A DNA stretch of 64,000 nt from an uncultured Nitrospiraceae bacterium (GTDB lineage: Bacteria > Nitrospirota > Thermodesulfovibrionia > Thermodesulfovibrionales > Thermodesulfovibrionaceae), in the NCBI GenBank assembly GCA_937139565.1, contig CAKZQH010000072.1, positions 1-64,000 on the forward strand. The letters are read 5' to 3'. This document shows positions 17,178-26,008 of this stretch, piece by piece. The position numbers and the translations under genes are program-made. The notes below the pieces were generated by a model that searched no databases, was not told the DNA's origin, and saw nothing but the letters and a program-made list of their open reading frames with translations. Every line of letters begins with the position of its first letter. Within the stretch, counting starts at the first letter, position 1.

Positions 17178-18861
17178 TCTCTACTACAGCCCTATTAATT
17201 GGCACCATTTTACTCTCTTTTGTTCTGCGTTTTTTTATCTCTATCTTGCCATCTTTTAATCCCTTTTCGCCAATTATGACTTGAATTGGAATTCCAATCA
17301 AGTCTGCATCCTTAAATTTAACACCAGGTCTTTCCTCTCTATCATCAATTAGAACCTCCATGTGTCTATCTGCAAAACTGTTATAGATTTCAGATACTTT
17401 TTCATATAGTTCTTCTGCTATTTTAACTGTCTTTTTATCTGATAAGTTTAGGGGAATTATTTCAATATCAAAAGGTGCAATGCTTTTAGGCCAGATAATT
17501 CCATCTTTATCGTAGTTTTGTTCTATAGCAGCTGCAGCGACTCTTGCAGGTCCAATTCCATAGCTACCCATAATTATAGGCTTCTCTTTGCCGTCTTTAT
17601 CTAAAAATATAGCATTAAGAGGAACTGAATATTTGGTGCCTAATTTAAATATGTTACCCACCTCGATAGCCTTTTGTATTTCTATCGGATTACCACATTT
17701 TATACATTTGTCATTTTCCTTAACCTTTCTTATATCAAACCATTCAGCCTTAAAATGTTCCCTCGGATTAATCCCTTGAATATGATAGTTCTTTTTATTC
17801 GCACCTGAAATATAGAGTAAGTCCTTATCAATTGAATTGTCAGCAATAATTTTTATTTTCTGATTCATAGGTCCAATGTATCCTACCTCAACTCCAATTA
17901 GATTTAGAGCTTCCTCAGCAGAAGCGAAATAGAAATCACCTATAAGTCTTGCTAATTTTTTTTCATTTAATTCTTGGTCCCCTCTTATTAAGACTAAAAC
18001 AGGTTCCTTCTCAGTAATAACAAGTAAACTTTTAATAAAATAGCGTTCATCAACCCCAAGAAACTCCGAAACTTCCTTCACTGTTTTCTTTTTGGGCGTA
18101 TAAACTTCTTTAAATTCCATATTAACTATCGGAGGGGATTCTAACTTACTTTTTGCAACTTCAACATTTGCATAATAACCACAATTATCACATATTACAA
18201 TATCATCTTCACCCGCAGGGGTAGGGGCCATAAATTCATGAGATTCTAAATCACCCATAATGCCTGGATCTGACTCAACTTGATAATACTTTAATCCACA
18301 CCTCGAAAAGATTCTATGATAAGCTTCTGCATGCATTTTATAGCTTTTATCCAAACCTGCTTCATCTGCATCAAAACTGTAACTGTCCTTCATAATAAAT
18401 TCCCTTGTTCTTAAAACTCCTCCTCTTGATCTTGCCTCATCTCTCAACTTCGTCTGAATTTGATACCATATTTGTGGTAACTGTCTATAGGATTTAATCT
18501 CCTTAGCAGCTATCCAAGTCATAATCTCCTCATGGGTCATACCAAGACACATATCTCTTCCTGTTCTATCCTTAAGACGAAACATTTCCTCCTTAATAGT
18601 GTACCAACGTCCTGTCTGCTGCCAAATTTCAGCAGGATGCAAAATAGGCATAGATATCTCTTGGGCACCGATTCTTTCCATTTCTTCTTTTAATATGATA
18701 TTTATTTTATTTAAAACTCTCCACCCGAGTGGTAAAAAAATAAATAATCCTGCTGCAAGCTGTCTAACATAACCAGCCTTTAACATTAAAATATGCGATA
18801 TCGCATTTATCCCTGACGGAGTTTCCCTCATGGTGGGAATAAATAGGTTAGTGTATCGCAT
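17149..18861 (-). CDS. proS: prolyl-tRNA synthetase (bacterial type with editing domain)
   Basis: From ATG 18861 (MRYTNLF) the product is 570 residues, the usual length. The longer open frame starting TTG at 18888 is rejected because GGGGAGGG sits five bases before ATG 18861. Class II motifs are visible: motif 2 around TKLRDEARSRGGVLRTREFIMKD and motif 3 near GSYGIGPARVAAA. An editing (INS) domain lies at about 230-390, and the anticodon-binding domain is C-terminal. It charges tRNA-Pro; a tRNA-Pro(GGG) gene lies at 63220-63294. It is the first gene of a five-gene minus-strand unit. Confidence 0.95.
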   Translation of the reverse strand: MRYTNLFIPTMRETPSGINAISHILMLKAGYVRQLAAGLFIFLPLGWRVLNKINIILKEEMERIGAQEISMPILHPAEIWQQTGRWYTIKEEMFRLKDRTGRDMCLGMTHEEIMTWIAAKEIKSYRQLPQIWYQIQTKLRDEARSRGGVLRTREFIMKDSYSFDADEAGLDKSYKMHAEAYHRIFSRCGLKYYQVESDPGIMGDLESHEFMAPTPAGEDDIVICDNCGYYANVEVAKSKLESPPIVNMEFKEVYTPKKKTVKEVSEFLGVDERYFIKSLLVITEKEPVLVLIRGDQELNEKKLARLIGDFYFASAEEALNLIGVEVGYIGPMNQKIKIIADNSIDKDLLYISGANKKNYHIQGINPREHFKAEWFDIRKVKENDKCIKCGNPIEIQKAIEVGNIFKLGTKYSVPLNAIFLDKDGKEKPIIMGSYGIGPARVAAAAIEQNYDKDGIIWPKSIAPFDIEIIPLNLSDKKTVKIAEELYEKVSEIYNSFADRHMEVLIDDREERPGVKFKDADLIGIPIQVIIGEKGLKDGKIEIKKRRTKESKMVPINRAVVEIVNFYYETF

Positions 18862-19083
18862 CCAATCCCTCCCCAAAAATTTATTCAATTTAGTAAGTAT
18901 ATCATAATGCCTTCACAACATATCAATGACTAAAATTTAACATAATATACATTATCAGACAATTTTTTTAATTAAAAAATGTAAATAAATTGTTAATTTC
19001 TTTGTTAAAAAGTTCCAAAACTCGATAAATTTTTTCGGAAATTATTTTTATGAATATCTTAGTAGCAACTGAAAAATTTAATA

Positions 19084-20322
19084 TCAGCACAGTGTTTCCT
19101 CTCTATTAACTATTTTTACAAATGCTATGTCCCCGTCTGTCTCGATTAAATTACCTCTAATAAGCATACCTGGGTTCAGATTAGCCTCTTTAAAGACACA
19201 TTTAATGTAATTATCAGATGTTCCACTCCATCTGCTATTTTTTTTCTGTTCTACAATTATCTCAACAGGCAATCCAATAAACTTTTCTATGTATGACCTT
19301 TTCTTTCTTTTTCCAATCTCAATTAACTGCTGAGCTCTTGCCTTTTTTATAGACTCTGGAACAACTTCTTTCATCTTTGCTGCTTCAGTGAAAGGTCTTT
19401 TTGAATAGCTGAAAACATGAAGGTAAGAAAAATCTATTTTTTCAATTAAATTTTTAGTTTCTTTAAAATCTATATCAGTTTCCGATGGGAATCCAACGAT
19501 AACATCCGTTCCCAGTGAAATTAAAGGATGTTTATTAAGAATCTTATCAATAATTGCAACATAATCGTTAATTCTATAAGGTCTATTCATAAGCTTCAGG
19601 ATTCTCTCACTTCCACTTTGAAGCGGTATATGAAGGTGTTTACAAATTCTTGAGTCTGAGACGATTTCTATTAATTCATCGTCAATATGGTTAATTTCTA
19701 TTGAGCTAAGTCTTATTCTACAACTAGATGTTTTTTTTAATATTTCTTTGAGAAGTTTCTTTAAGTTAATTTTATTCGTAGAATCTATACCATAGAGTCC
19801 TAAATTTATACCACTTAGGATAATCTCTTTAATTCCTATTGATTCATATTCTGAGATCTCCTTCAGAACTTCTTCTAAGGGATAACTTTTAGGTACTCCT
19901 CTTAAGTAAGGAACTATACAGTAGCTACACTTTTGATTACATCCGTCTTGAATTTTAACTATAGCTCGATGTCTTGCTAAACTTCTTAATGTGTTATTTT
20001 CAGTTATCTTTTTAAAGTATTTGATTATATTATCTTTTTCTCGATTGCGAAATATTATAACATTTCCATTAAATTTTTCTGTCAAAAGGTCGGTTAAACA
20101 ACCGGTTACAATGCATTTTTTATTTAACTTTATTCCTTTTTTTATAATTCCTTTTGATTGGATCTCTGCTTTATGGGTTACCGCACAAGTGTTTATTATC
20201 CAATAATCAGCTTCTTCTAAATTATTCACTAGTTCATAGCCATTATACTTTAATTGTTTTTCTAATTTTTGAAATTCTGCTTGATTTACTCTACATCCAT
20301 ATACTACAAGAGCTATTTTCAT
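19084..20322 (-). CDS. mtaB: tRNA t6A37 methylthiotransferase MtaB-type radical SAM enzyme
   Basis: The 412-residue protein has the N-terminal MTTase domain with cluster cysteines (VYGCRVNQAE, NTCAVT, VTGC) and the radical SAM motif CNQKCSYC (about residues 127-134). A C-terminal TRAM-like region follows. The sequence GCRVNQAE matches MtaB/YqeV rather than MiaB. It converts t6A37 to ms2t6A37 in ANN-reading tRNAs; TsaD, which helps make t6A, is also in this window. Its start overlaps the miaB stop by four bases. About 220 bases of AT-rich sequence without a gene lie between it and the proS start at 18861. Confidence 0.9.
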   Translation of the reverse strand: MKIALVVYGCRVNQAEFQKLEKQLKYNGYELVNNLEEADYWIINTCAVTHKAEIQSKGIIKKGIKLNKKCIVTGCLTDLLTEKFNGNVIIFRNREKDNIIKYFKKITENNTLRSLARHRAIVKIQDGCNQKCSYCIVPYLRGVPKSYPLEEVLKEISEYESIGIKEIILSGINLGLYGIDSTNKINLKKLLKEILKKTSSCRIRLSSIEINHIDDELIEIVSDSRICKHLHIPLQSGSERILKLMNRPYRINDYVAIIDKILNKHPLISLGTDVIVGFPSETDIDFKETKNLIEKIDFSYLHVFSYSKRPFTEAAKMKEVVPESIKKARAQQLIEIGKRKKRSYIEKFIGLPVEIIVEQKKNSRWSGTSDNYIKCVFKEANLNPGMLIRGNLIETDGDIAFVKIVNREETLC

Positions 20323-21614
20323 GAGGCAAAAATCTTTCCTTCTAAGGTATGCCTATTCCCTTTAATTATTTGAGTTTTTACAATTTCACCTATGTTTAGT
20401 CTATCTTTAATTTTTACTATTTTATTTGTTCGAGTTCTTCCTATGTAGAAATCCTCTTCATCCTTTTCTTCCACTAAAACTTCCTCCACTTGGCCTTCTA
20501 ATTTTTTATTTTTTGACTCTGTGATACTATCTTGAAATCTGAGCACCTCACTAAGTCTATCTGATTTGACAGACTCACTAACAGTACCAGACAATCTTGA
20601 GGCAGCAGTAAGTGGTCTTGGTGAAAATTTGAAGGCAAATATTCCATCAAATTGAATTTCCTCAAGTGCTTGCATCGTTTTTTGAAAATCTTCATCTGTT
20701 TCTTGAGGAAAACCTACAATAATATCTGAAGTTATTGAAATTTTAGGAATGTATTCTCGCAATAGTTCAATTTTTTCTCTATATTCTTCATAGCTATATT
20801 TTCTATTCATTAGTTTTAAAATCTTATTCGAACCTGCCTGCAGTGGAAGATGAATATGCTCACAAACTTTTGAACAATCTCTCATTGCTTTAATTAAATT
20901 TATTGATAAATCCTTCGGATGGGAAGTAACAAATCTGATTCTCTCAATGCCATTAATTTTATCAATCGCTTCAAGTAATCTTGGAAAATCTATATCATCA
21001 TCCTTATAGGAATTCACATTTTGACCTAAAAGAGTAACTTCTTTATATCCATTTTCACCCAGTAGTTTTATTTCCTCAATAATGTCCTTAGAGGACCTAC
21101 TTCTTTCTCGACCTCTTGTATAAGGAACTACGCAGTAGCTACAGAAATTATTGCATCCGTAAATTATATTAATCCATGCTTTAATAGGATCTTTTCTTAA
21201 AATAGGAAATTTTATTTTTGCTATTAAAGGATTTTCTTCTATGTGTATTTTATTTGATAAATCTTGTTCAACTATTTTTTCAATTAAATGGATATTGTCT
21301 GGCCCTAAAACATAATCAATGTAGGGAGCTTTGTTTAAAAGTTTTTCACCTTGAAGCTGAGCTGAACAACCTGCCACTACAATTTTGATATTTGATTTTC
21401 TCTTTTTTAAGTTTTTTACTCTTCCCAGGTTACTTAAAAATTTATGCTCTGCCTTTTCTCTAATAGCACAGGTATTAAAAATGATTAGGTCAGCTTTTTT
21501 AGGTTCTTCTACCTCAGTAAATCCATTGGAGGATAAAATACCTAAGATTCTCTCACTATCATGTTCATTCATCTGGCAACCAAAAGTTTTTATATAAACT
21601 GCCCTACCCTTCAT
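20319..21614 (-). CDS. miaB: tRNA i6A37 methylthiotransferase MiaB
   Basis: The 431-residue protein starts KTFGCQMNEHDSER, the MiaB N-terminal signature, with NTCAIREKAE and VAGCSAQLQG completing the auxiliary cluster cysteines. The radical SAM motif is CNNFCSYC (about 154-161), and a TRAM domain is C-terminal. It adds methylthio to i6A37. It is paired with mtaB in one operon. An inverted repeat (21629-21653) lies in the divergent spacer to the antiporter gene. Confidence 0.93.
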   Translation of the reverse strand: MKGRAVYIKTFGCQMNEHDSERILGILSSNGFTEVEEPKKADLIIFNTCAIREKAEHKFLSNLGRVKNLKKRKSNIKIVVAGCSAQLQGEKLLNKAPYIDYVLGPDNIHLIEKIVEQDLSNKIHIEENPLIAKIKFPILRKDPIKAWINIIYGCNNFCSYCVVPYTRGRERSRSSKDIIEEIKLLGENGYKEVTLLGQNVNSYKDDDIDFPRLLEAIDKINGIERIRFVTSHPKDLSINLIKAMRDCSKVCEHIHLPLQAGSNKILKLMNRKYSYEEYREKIELLREYIPKISITSDIIVGFPQETDEDFQKTMQALEEIQFDGIFAFKFSPRPLTAASRLSGTVSESVKSDRLSEVLRFQDSITESKNKKLEGQVEEVLVEEKDEEDFYIGRTRTNKIVKIKDRLNIGEIVKTQIIKGNRHTLEGKIFAS

Positions 21615-21628
21615 TTTTTTATTATAAC

Positions 21629-21653
21629 AACTTATATTTTTTATTTATAAGTT
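21629..21653. repeat. inverted repeat between miaB and the antiporter gene
   Basis: AACTTATA (21629-21636) and TATAAGTT (21646-21653) are perfect complements with a nine-base AT loop. It lies 15 bases upstream of miaB and about 115 upstream of the antiporter, so it could be an operator for either divergent gene. No known regulator motif is recognised. Confidence 0.3.
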
Positions 21654-21767
21654 AACTTTTCCCAGCACAAGCTCTTCTTTTTTTGATAACTGTAAGCTGA
21701 CGGAAAAAAATATGAAAGAATTCTTTTTCTGATTAATGCAAAAAATTAAAATATAATATAATAAAAA

Positions 21768-23750
21768 ATGATTTATGAAGTTCTTCAATCTATATTGATT
21801 ATTTTTGGTATATCAGGCCTTATAATTTTTCTATTAGGCAAGCTCCACATCCCTCCTATTGTAGGTTTTCTTATTGCTGGCACTATCATTGGTCCTTATG
21901 GTCTTGGCTTTATCAAAGACCCCCATGAGGTTGAAGTTATTGCTGAAATTGGAGTAATTCTTCTTATGTTTACGATTGGTATAGAGTTTTCTATACCCAG
22001 ACTTTTATCTCTTAAGAAGGAAGTATTTTTATTAGGAAGTCTTCAAGTTATCCTTACTATTGCTTTTATTAGCATTATTAGTCAATTCACTCTCAATGTT
22101 TCTCTTAATAATTCAATATTTTATGGATTTATTATCGCTCTCAGTAGTACTGCCATTGTTATGAAAATTCTTGCGGACAGAGGTGAACTTAATTCTCCTC
22201 ATGGAAAAATTTGTCTTGGAATTCTTCTTTTTCAAGATCTTTGTGTTGTTCCTTTGATGCTATTTACGCAAATGCTTTCTGGGCAAGGTGGTAGTTATTA
22301 TAATTTTTTCACCGTAATACTTAAAGCTTTTGTAATTCTATCTGTTGTTTTCATATTCTCTAGAATTGCAGTACCCTATATACTTCATGAGGTAGTTAAA
22401 ACTAAAAGTAGAGAGCTTTTCATTATAGTTACTATTTCAATATGCTTAGGAACAGCTCTTTTTACTTCAAAATTGGGACTTTCACTTGCTCTCGGTGCTT
22501 TTTTGGCAGGAGTTGTGATTTCTGAATCTGAATATTCTGCTCAGGCTGTAGCAGACATATTGCCTTTTAAGGAAACCTTTTCGGGAATATTTTTTATTTC
22601 CGTTGGCATGCTTCTTAATCTTGATTACGCAAAAAATCATTTAATAGAGGAAACTGTTCTTGTAGGAAACATTTTCCTCATAAAAACTTTTATTATTTTT
22701 CTTATTACATATTTATTTATTCACTCTTTTAGAGTATCTCTTAAATCGGGTTTTTCACTTGCTCAGATCGGTGAATTCTCCTTTATCCTGGCTTTTACAG
22801 GAAAATCTACAGGCCTTTTAAATGAAGACGAATATCAAAGCTTTATCTCAGCCTCGGTAATTACAATGCTTGTAACTCCACTTGTTATTAAATATTCTCC
22901 AAAATTTATTGATTATATTTCTCAAAAAAAACCATTTAAATACTTAGAGAAAACGGGAACAATAAAAGATTCCGATGTTGTTGTACGAAAGTCAAACCAT
23001 GTAATTATTATAGGGTTTGGTTTAAATGGAAGAAATCTTGCAAGAGTTTTAAAAGAGACAAAAATTCCGTACACAATTTTAGAACTAAATCCTGATACAG
23101 TAAGAAAGATGAAGAAAAAAGGTGAACCAATATATTACGGGGACGGAACGAGTTCTGAGATATTATACAAGTTAGGTATAAAACGAGCGAAAGTTTTAGT
23201 TATAGCAATTTCAGATCCTAATGCAACAAGGAAGATAGTTCAAATTGCTAAAACTGAAAATCCAAAAATCCATATTATTGTTCGAACTAGATTTGTCACA
23301 GAGATTGAAGAACTAAAAAAATTGGGGGCAACCGAGGTAATACCAGAGGAATTTGAGACCTCTCTTGAGATTTTCGCACGAGTACTTCATCACTTTGGTG
23401 TTCCACGAAATAGAATTTTACAGATGATTGAGAAAATAAGAGAAGAAGGCTATGAAATTTTAAGATTACCGGAGATTCCTAAAACCAGAGCAGGAATGGA
23501 GTGTGTTTTCTTTGAAGGTCTTGATATGGATAGTTTTTTGATTGATAAAAATTCATGGCTTATTGGTCATTCCTTGAAATCTCTCGATATAAGACATAAA
23601 GCGAAAGTTACTGTTATCGCTGTGCAAAGAGGAAACGAGACTATTTTAAATCCATCAGCTGATTTTATTTTACAAGAGGGAGACATTATAATTTATGTGG
23701 GAAATAAAAAACAGTTAGTTGAGGCATTAAATTTTTTCCAGAGAATTTAA
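21768..23750 (+). CDS. CPA2-family monovalent cation:proton antiporter with TrkA domains (KefB-like)
   Basis: The 660-residue protein has about 12 membrane segments in residues 1-385. The CPA2 features PPIVGFLIAGTIIGPYGLG and IALSSTAIVMKIL are visible. A Rossmann TrkA_N/RCK domain follows (about 410-530; HVIIIGFGLNGRNLARVL) and then a TrkA_C domain (about 570-655). It probably exchanges K+ or Na+ for H+ under control of nucleotide binding to the RCK domain. No Shine-Dalgarno precedes ATG 21768, only AT-rich sequence. It is monocistronic. Confidence 0.88.
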   Translation: MIYEVLQSILIIFGISGLIIFLLGKLHIPPIVGFLIAGTIIGPYGLGFIKDPHEVEVIAEIGVILLMFTIGIEFSIPRLLSLKKEVFLLGSLQVILTIAFISIISQFTLNVSLNNSIFYGFIIALSSTAIVMKILADRGELNSPHGKICLGILLFQDLCVVPLMLFTQMLSGQGGSYYNFFTVILKAFVILSVVFIFSRIAVPYILHEVVKTKSRELFIIVTISICLGTALFTSKLGLSLALGAFLAGVVISESEYSAQAVADILPFKETFSGIFFISVGMLLNLDYAKNHLIEETVLVGNIFLIKTFIIFLITYLFIHSFRVSLKSGFSLAQIGEFSFILAFTGKSTGLLNEDEYQSFISASVITMLVTPLVIKYSPKFIDYISQKKPFKYLEKTGTIKDSDVVVRKSNHVIIIGFGLNGRNLARVLKETKIPYTILELNPDTVRKMKKKGEPIYYGDGTSSEILYKLGIKRAKVLVIAISDPNATRKIVQIAKTENPKIHIIVRTRFVTEIEELKKLGATEVIPEEFETSLEIFARVLHHFGVPRNRILQMIEKIREEGYEILRLPEIPKTRAGMECVFFEGLDMDSFLIDKNSWLIGHSLKSLDIRHKAKVTVIAVQRGNETILNPSADFILQEGDIIIYVGNKKQLVEALNFFQRI

Positions 23751-23817
23751 GCAAGCAGATAAGTATCAAATAAATAGGTAAACTTTTCCTGTTGTCTAAA
23801 TTTCACATCTATATTTT

Positions 23818-24450
23818 TTATCTTATGAAATTGGTAAAAATTTTATTTTCTCTTTCAGGTTTTGGAATAGAATCTTGACCGTTTTCAACCAATTTTAAAA
23901 GCCAGGCCATATTTTTTCCTAATATCCTCATAATCTGTATCCCTTCCTCATCCATCAGTGCTTCGCCTGGTTTGAGTCCAAAGATAACATTCCAATAATT
24001 TGAAGAAGGAACGAACATCTCAGCATAATGTAAATAGTGTAGGAGTTGATCAAAAGTGCTTACACCACCCGATCTTCTATCAGCAACTACAGCTGCACCA
24101 ACTTTCTGTCTAAATAATCCACCATTAACAGATGCTACCAAAAAGGCTCTGTCAAGAAAACATTTGAAGGTACCAGCTATTCCTGAAAAATAAACAGGAG
24201 AGCCTAAAATAACTCCATCTGCTTTTTTTATTTTTTGTATCCATTTATTAACATCATCTTCTATAGCACATCTCTCATTTTTATTTTCAGCACATTTATA
24301 GCAGGCTATGCATCCTCTTATCGGTTTAATCCCTACATGTATTATCTCTACATCTATCTTGGCATTTTTTAGCTGTTCAGCCACTATTTTAATAGCATGA
24401 TAGGTGTTACCGTTTTTTCTTGGGCTTCCATTGAAGGCGACTACTTTCAT
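23818..24450 (-). CDS. iron-sulfur flavoprotein of the NADPH-dependent FMN reductase family
   Basis: The 210-residue protein has the FMN phosphate loop NGSPRKNGNT (about residues 6-15) and a compact cysteine motif CIACYKCAENKNERC (C-x2-C-x2-C-x7-C, about 47-61). This matches the [4Fe-4S] site of Isf-type flavoproteins of anaerobes. GSPVYFSGIAGTFK and the VADRRSGG segment complete the flavodoxin-like fold. Such proteins shuttle electrons from ferredoxin or detoxify oxygen and peroxide; the partner is unknown. A good Shine-Dalgarno (TAGGAGG) precedes the start. Confidence 0.83.
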   Translation of the reverse strand: MKVVAFNGSPRKNGNTYHAIKIVAEQLKNAKIDVEIIHVGIKPIRGCIACYKCAENKNERCAIEDDVNKWIQKIKKADGVILGSPVYFSGIAGTFKCFLDRAFLVASVNGGLFRQKVGAAVVADRRSGGVSTFDQLLHYLHYAEMFVPSSNYWNVIFGLKPGEALMDEEGIQIMRILGKNMAWLLKLVENGQDSIPKPERENKIFTNFIR

Positions 24451-24469
24451 TTTTTACCTCCTAAAAATA

Positions 24470-24560
24470 CGGAGAGGGAGGGATTTGAACCCTCGGTGGA
24501 GCTTTTAGACCCCACACGCGATTTCCAGTCGCGCCCGTTCGGCCACTCCGGCACCTCTCC
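24470..24560 (-). tRNA. tRNA-Ser (anticodon GGA)
   Basis: The minus strand folds into a class II tRNA. The acceptor stem is GGAGAGG/CCTCTCC, the D arm contains AGTGGCCGAACGG, and the anticodon stem CGCGA/TCGCG encloses CTGGAAA with anticodon GGA. A long serine-type variable arm and T arm GAGGGTTCAAATCCCTC follow. Discriminator base G fits tRNA-Ser. CCA is not encoded. Confidence 0.95.
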
Positions 24561-24579
24561 AGATTTTTTATTTTAGCAT

Positions 24580-24897
24580 TTAGGAGGTTATGTTTTCAAA
24601 GAATTTTATTAGATTTTCTTCTCTTCTTTTTAGAAATTCCTCTAATTCTATTTTATCCAAAGGCAAACAACAATTAGGATCTGCTGTATCAAATTTAGTA
24701 AACATAATTCTCTTTATTTTACCTTCAAGAACAGCAACTGCCATAACTATTTCATCAACCTTAAATTCTATTTCTTCAAATTCATCAAAACTATCAGGTA
24801 AATTTTCATATTTAATTGAAAAATTTTTTAAAAATTTTTCATCCTTAAGGATTGAAGCATTTATTTTTTTACCAATAAATTTTTTAAATTTTTCCAC
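24580..24897 (-). CDS. hypothetical protein, small acidic
   Basis: I do not recognise this 105-residue protein. It starts at GTG 24897 with GGAG six bases upstream. It is hydrophilic and has no signal peptide or membrane helix. It has a central strand-rich part (EIEFKVDEIVMAVAVLEG) and a single Cys pair (NCCLPLDK) that could bind metal. It lies between tRNA-Ser and the terminator of the cytochrome operon and is probably transcribed alone or with the tRNA. The opposite strand is also open (24590-24901), but it lacks the ribosome site and reads as a shadow. Confidence 0.55.
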   Translation of the reverse strand: MEKFKKFIGKKINASILKDEKFLKNFSIKYENLPDSFDEFEEIEFKVDEIVMAVAVLEGKIKRIMFTKFDTADPNCCLPLDKIELEEFLKRREENLIKFFENITS

Positions 24898-24910
24898 TTA
24901 ATACTCCAAA

Positions 24911-24942
24911 ATCAATAGGGAGACTATAGTCTCCCTATTGAT
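24911..24942 (-). terminator. perfect 32-base palindrome, terminator of the cytochrome operon
   Basis: A perfect inverted repeat with 16-base arms (ATCAATAGGGAGACTA and its complement) and no loop lies just after the cytochrome c3 stop on the minus strand. It is followed by TTTTGG. It would form a strong hairpin of about 14 bp in RNA. It also separates the cytochrome operon from the downstream 105-residue gene. Confidence 0.65.
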
Positions 24943-24965
24943 AAAACCAAAATTCTCTTTAAATG

Positions 24966-25337
24966 TTAAGATTTTTTGTGACAATCATTGCATTTTGTCG
25001 GTGCTGCTTTTCCTGCTTCATTTTCCTGTTTGTGACAGTCTATACAGTTTTTATGATATGCATCCATAGCCTTAGGAGCATCTCCCACTGCTTCAGTTAT
25101 GTTATGACAGGATATACACTTTGCAACTTTTTCAGCTGGATTAGCATCTTTGTGATGACAGGCTTTACAGTCAATTTTGTAGTCCTCTGCATGCTTTTTG
25201 TGAGTGAATTCAGTAGGAGGAAATTTTGCACCTTCCCAGTGTAACTTATACACATCCTGTGGTTGCGCATAAACAAATGAAATTGCAAAAAGAAAACAGG
25301 TAACAAAGATCAGTATCAATCCATTTTTAAATTTCAC
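24966..25337 (-). CDS. periplasmic tetraheme cytochrome c (class III, c3/c7-like)
   Basis: The 123-residue product starts at GTG 25337 behind a strong AAGGAGGTGA. It has a signal peptide (about 1-24) and four CxxCH heme motifs: CKACH, CISCH, CIDCH, CNDCH. The histidine-rich lead FTHKKHAEDY supplies axial ligands as in cytochrome c3 and c7. Such proteins carry electrons in the periplasm of sulfate and metal reducers. It is the last gene of the 17-heme cytochrome / cytochrome b / c3 operon, so it probably takes or gives electrons to that complex. Confidence 0.9.
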   Translation of the reverse strand: MKFKNGLILIFVTCFLFAISFVYAQPQDVYKLHWEGAKFPPTEFTHKKHAEDYKIDCKACHHKDANPAEKVAKCISCHNITEAVGDAPKAMDAYHKNCIDCHKQENEAGKAAPTKCNDCHKKS

Positions 25338-25375
25338 TTAATTCACCTCCTTTCATTGAAGTTTATTTCAATATT

Positions 25376-26008
25376 TTAATGATCATCGTGCTCTTCTTCA
25401 TATCCAGTAAACATTGCTTTAATGTGTGCCATCGGTGTATGTCCAAGGGTTGCCAGATAAAAGTGCACAATGATAAAGGCACTAAAAAATATCCAAAGGA
25501 CTACATGAATTAATGAAGCAACTTGAATACCTCCGATTAAATTTATCAATGAAGCAAAGAGCTGAGGGTCCCATAAAAATAAACCAGTCAAAATTTGCAA
25601 AGGTATTAATAGTACCATGATCATCAAATAGGAAATTTGCTGCATAGGATTAAATTTACTTTCGGGTGTTGGATGATGAGGATTTTTATCTCCAACCATT
25701 ATACCATATCCATAATATTTTGCCTGTCTAATCGAATTTTTTATAAATTCTATAGGCTTCCAAAATGGTGGAATGTAAATTTTGAATAATTTACCTGTAA
25801 AGAGATAATAAAGTAACCATATAAAATAGTTAAAAAGAAGAATAAAGCCGAGCCAACTATGAATTTGAACTGCTGTTTCAAAACTCATTAGACCCATTTC
25901 ATCAACAAATCTTATTTGGGCACCTGTAATTATCAAAATTATAAAACCAAGTGCATTTATCCAGTGCCATATTCTAATTGGTAATGGATGAAGATAAATT
26001 TTTTTCAT
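25376..26008 (-). CDS. cytochrome b561/FdnI-type membrane subunit
   Basis: The 210-residue integral membrane protein has four predicted helices (about residues 15-30, 45-68, 125-145, 160-190). Candidate heme-ligand histidines lie in IRIWHWINALGF, VQIHSWLGFILLF and the later ASLIHVVLWIFF and IIVHFYLATLGH. This is the di-heme cytochrome b fold of formate dehydrogenase and hydrogenase gamma subunits, which exchange electrons with menaquinone. It starts at the stop of the 17-heme cytochrome gene (one-base overlap), so the two are translationally coupled and probably form one membrane complex. Confidence 0.85.
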   Translation of the reverse strand: MKKIYLHPLPIRIWHWINALGFIILIITGAQIRFVDEMGLMSFETAVQIHSWLGFILLFNYFIWLLYYLFTGKLFKIYIPPFWKPIEFIKNSIRQAKYYGYGIMVGDKNPHHPTPESKFNPMQQISYLMIMVLLIPLQILTGLFLWDPQLFASLINLIGGIQVASLIHVVLWIFFSAFIIVHFYLATLGHTPMAHIKAMFTGYEEEHDDH

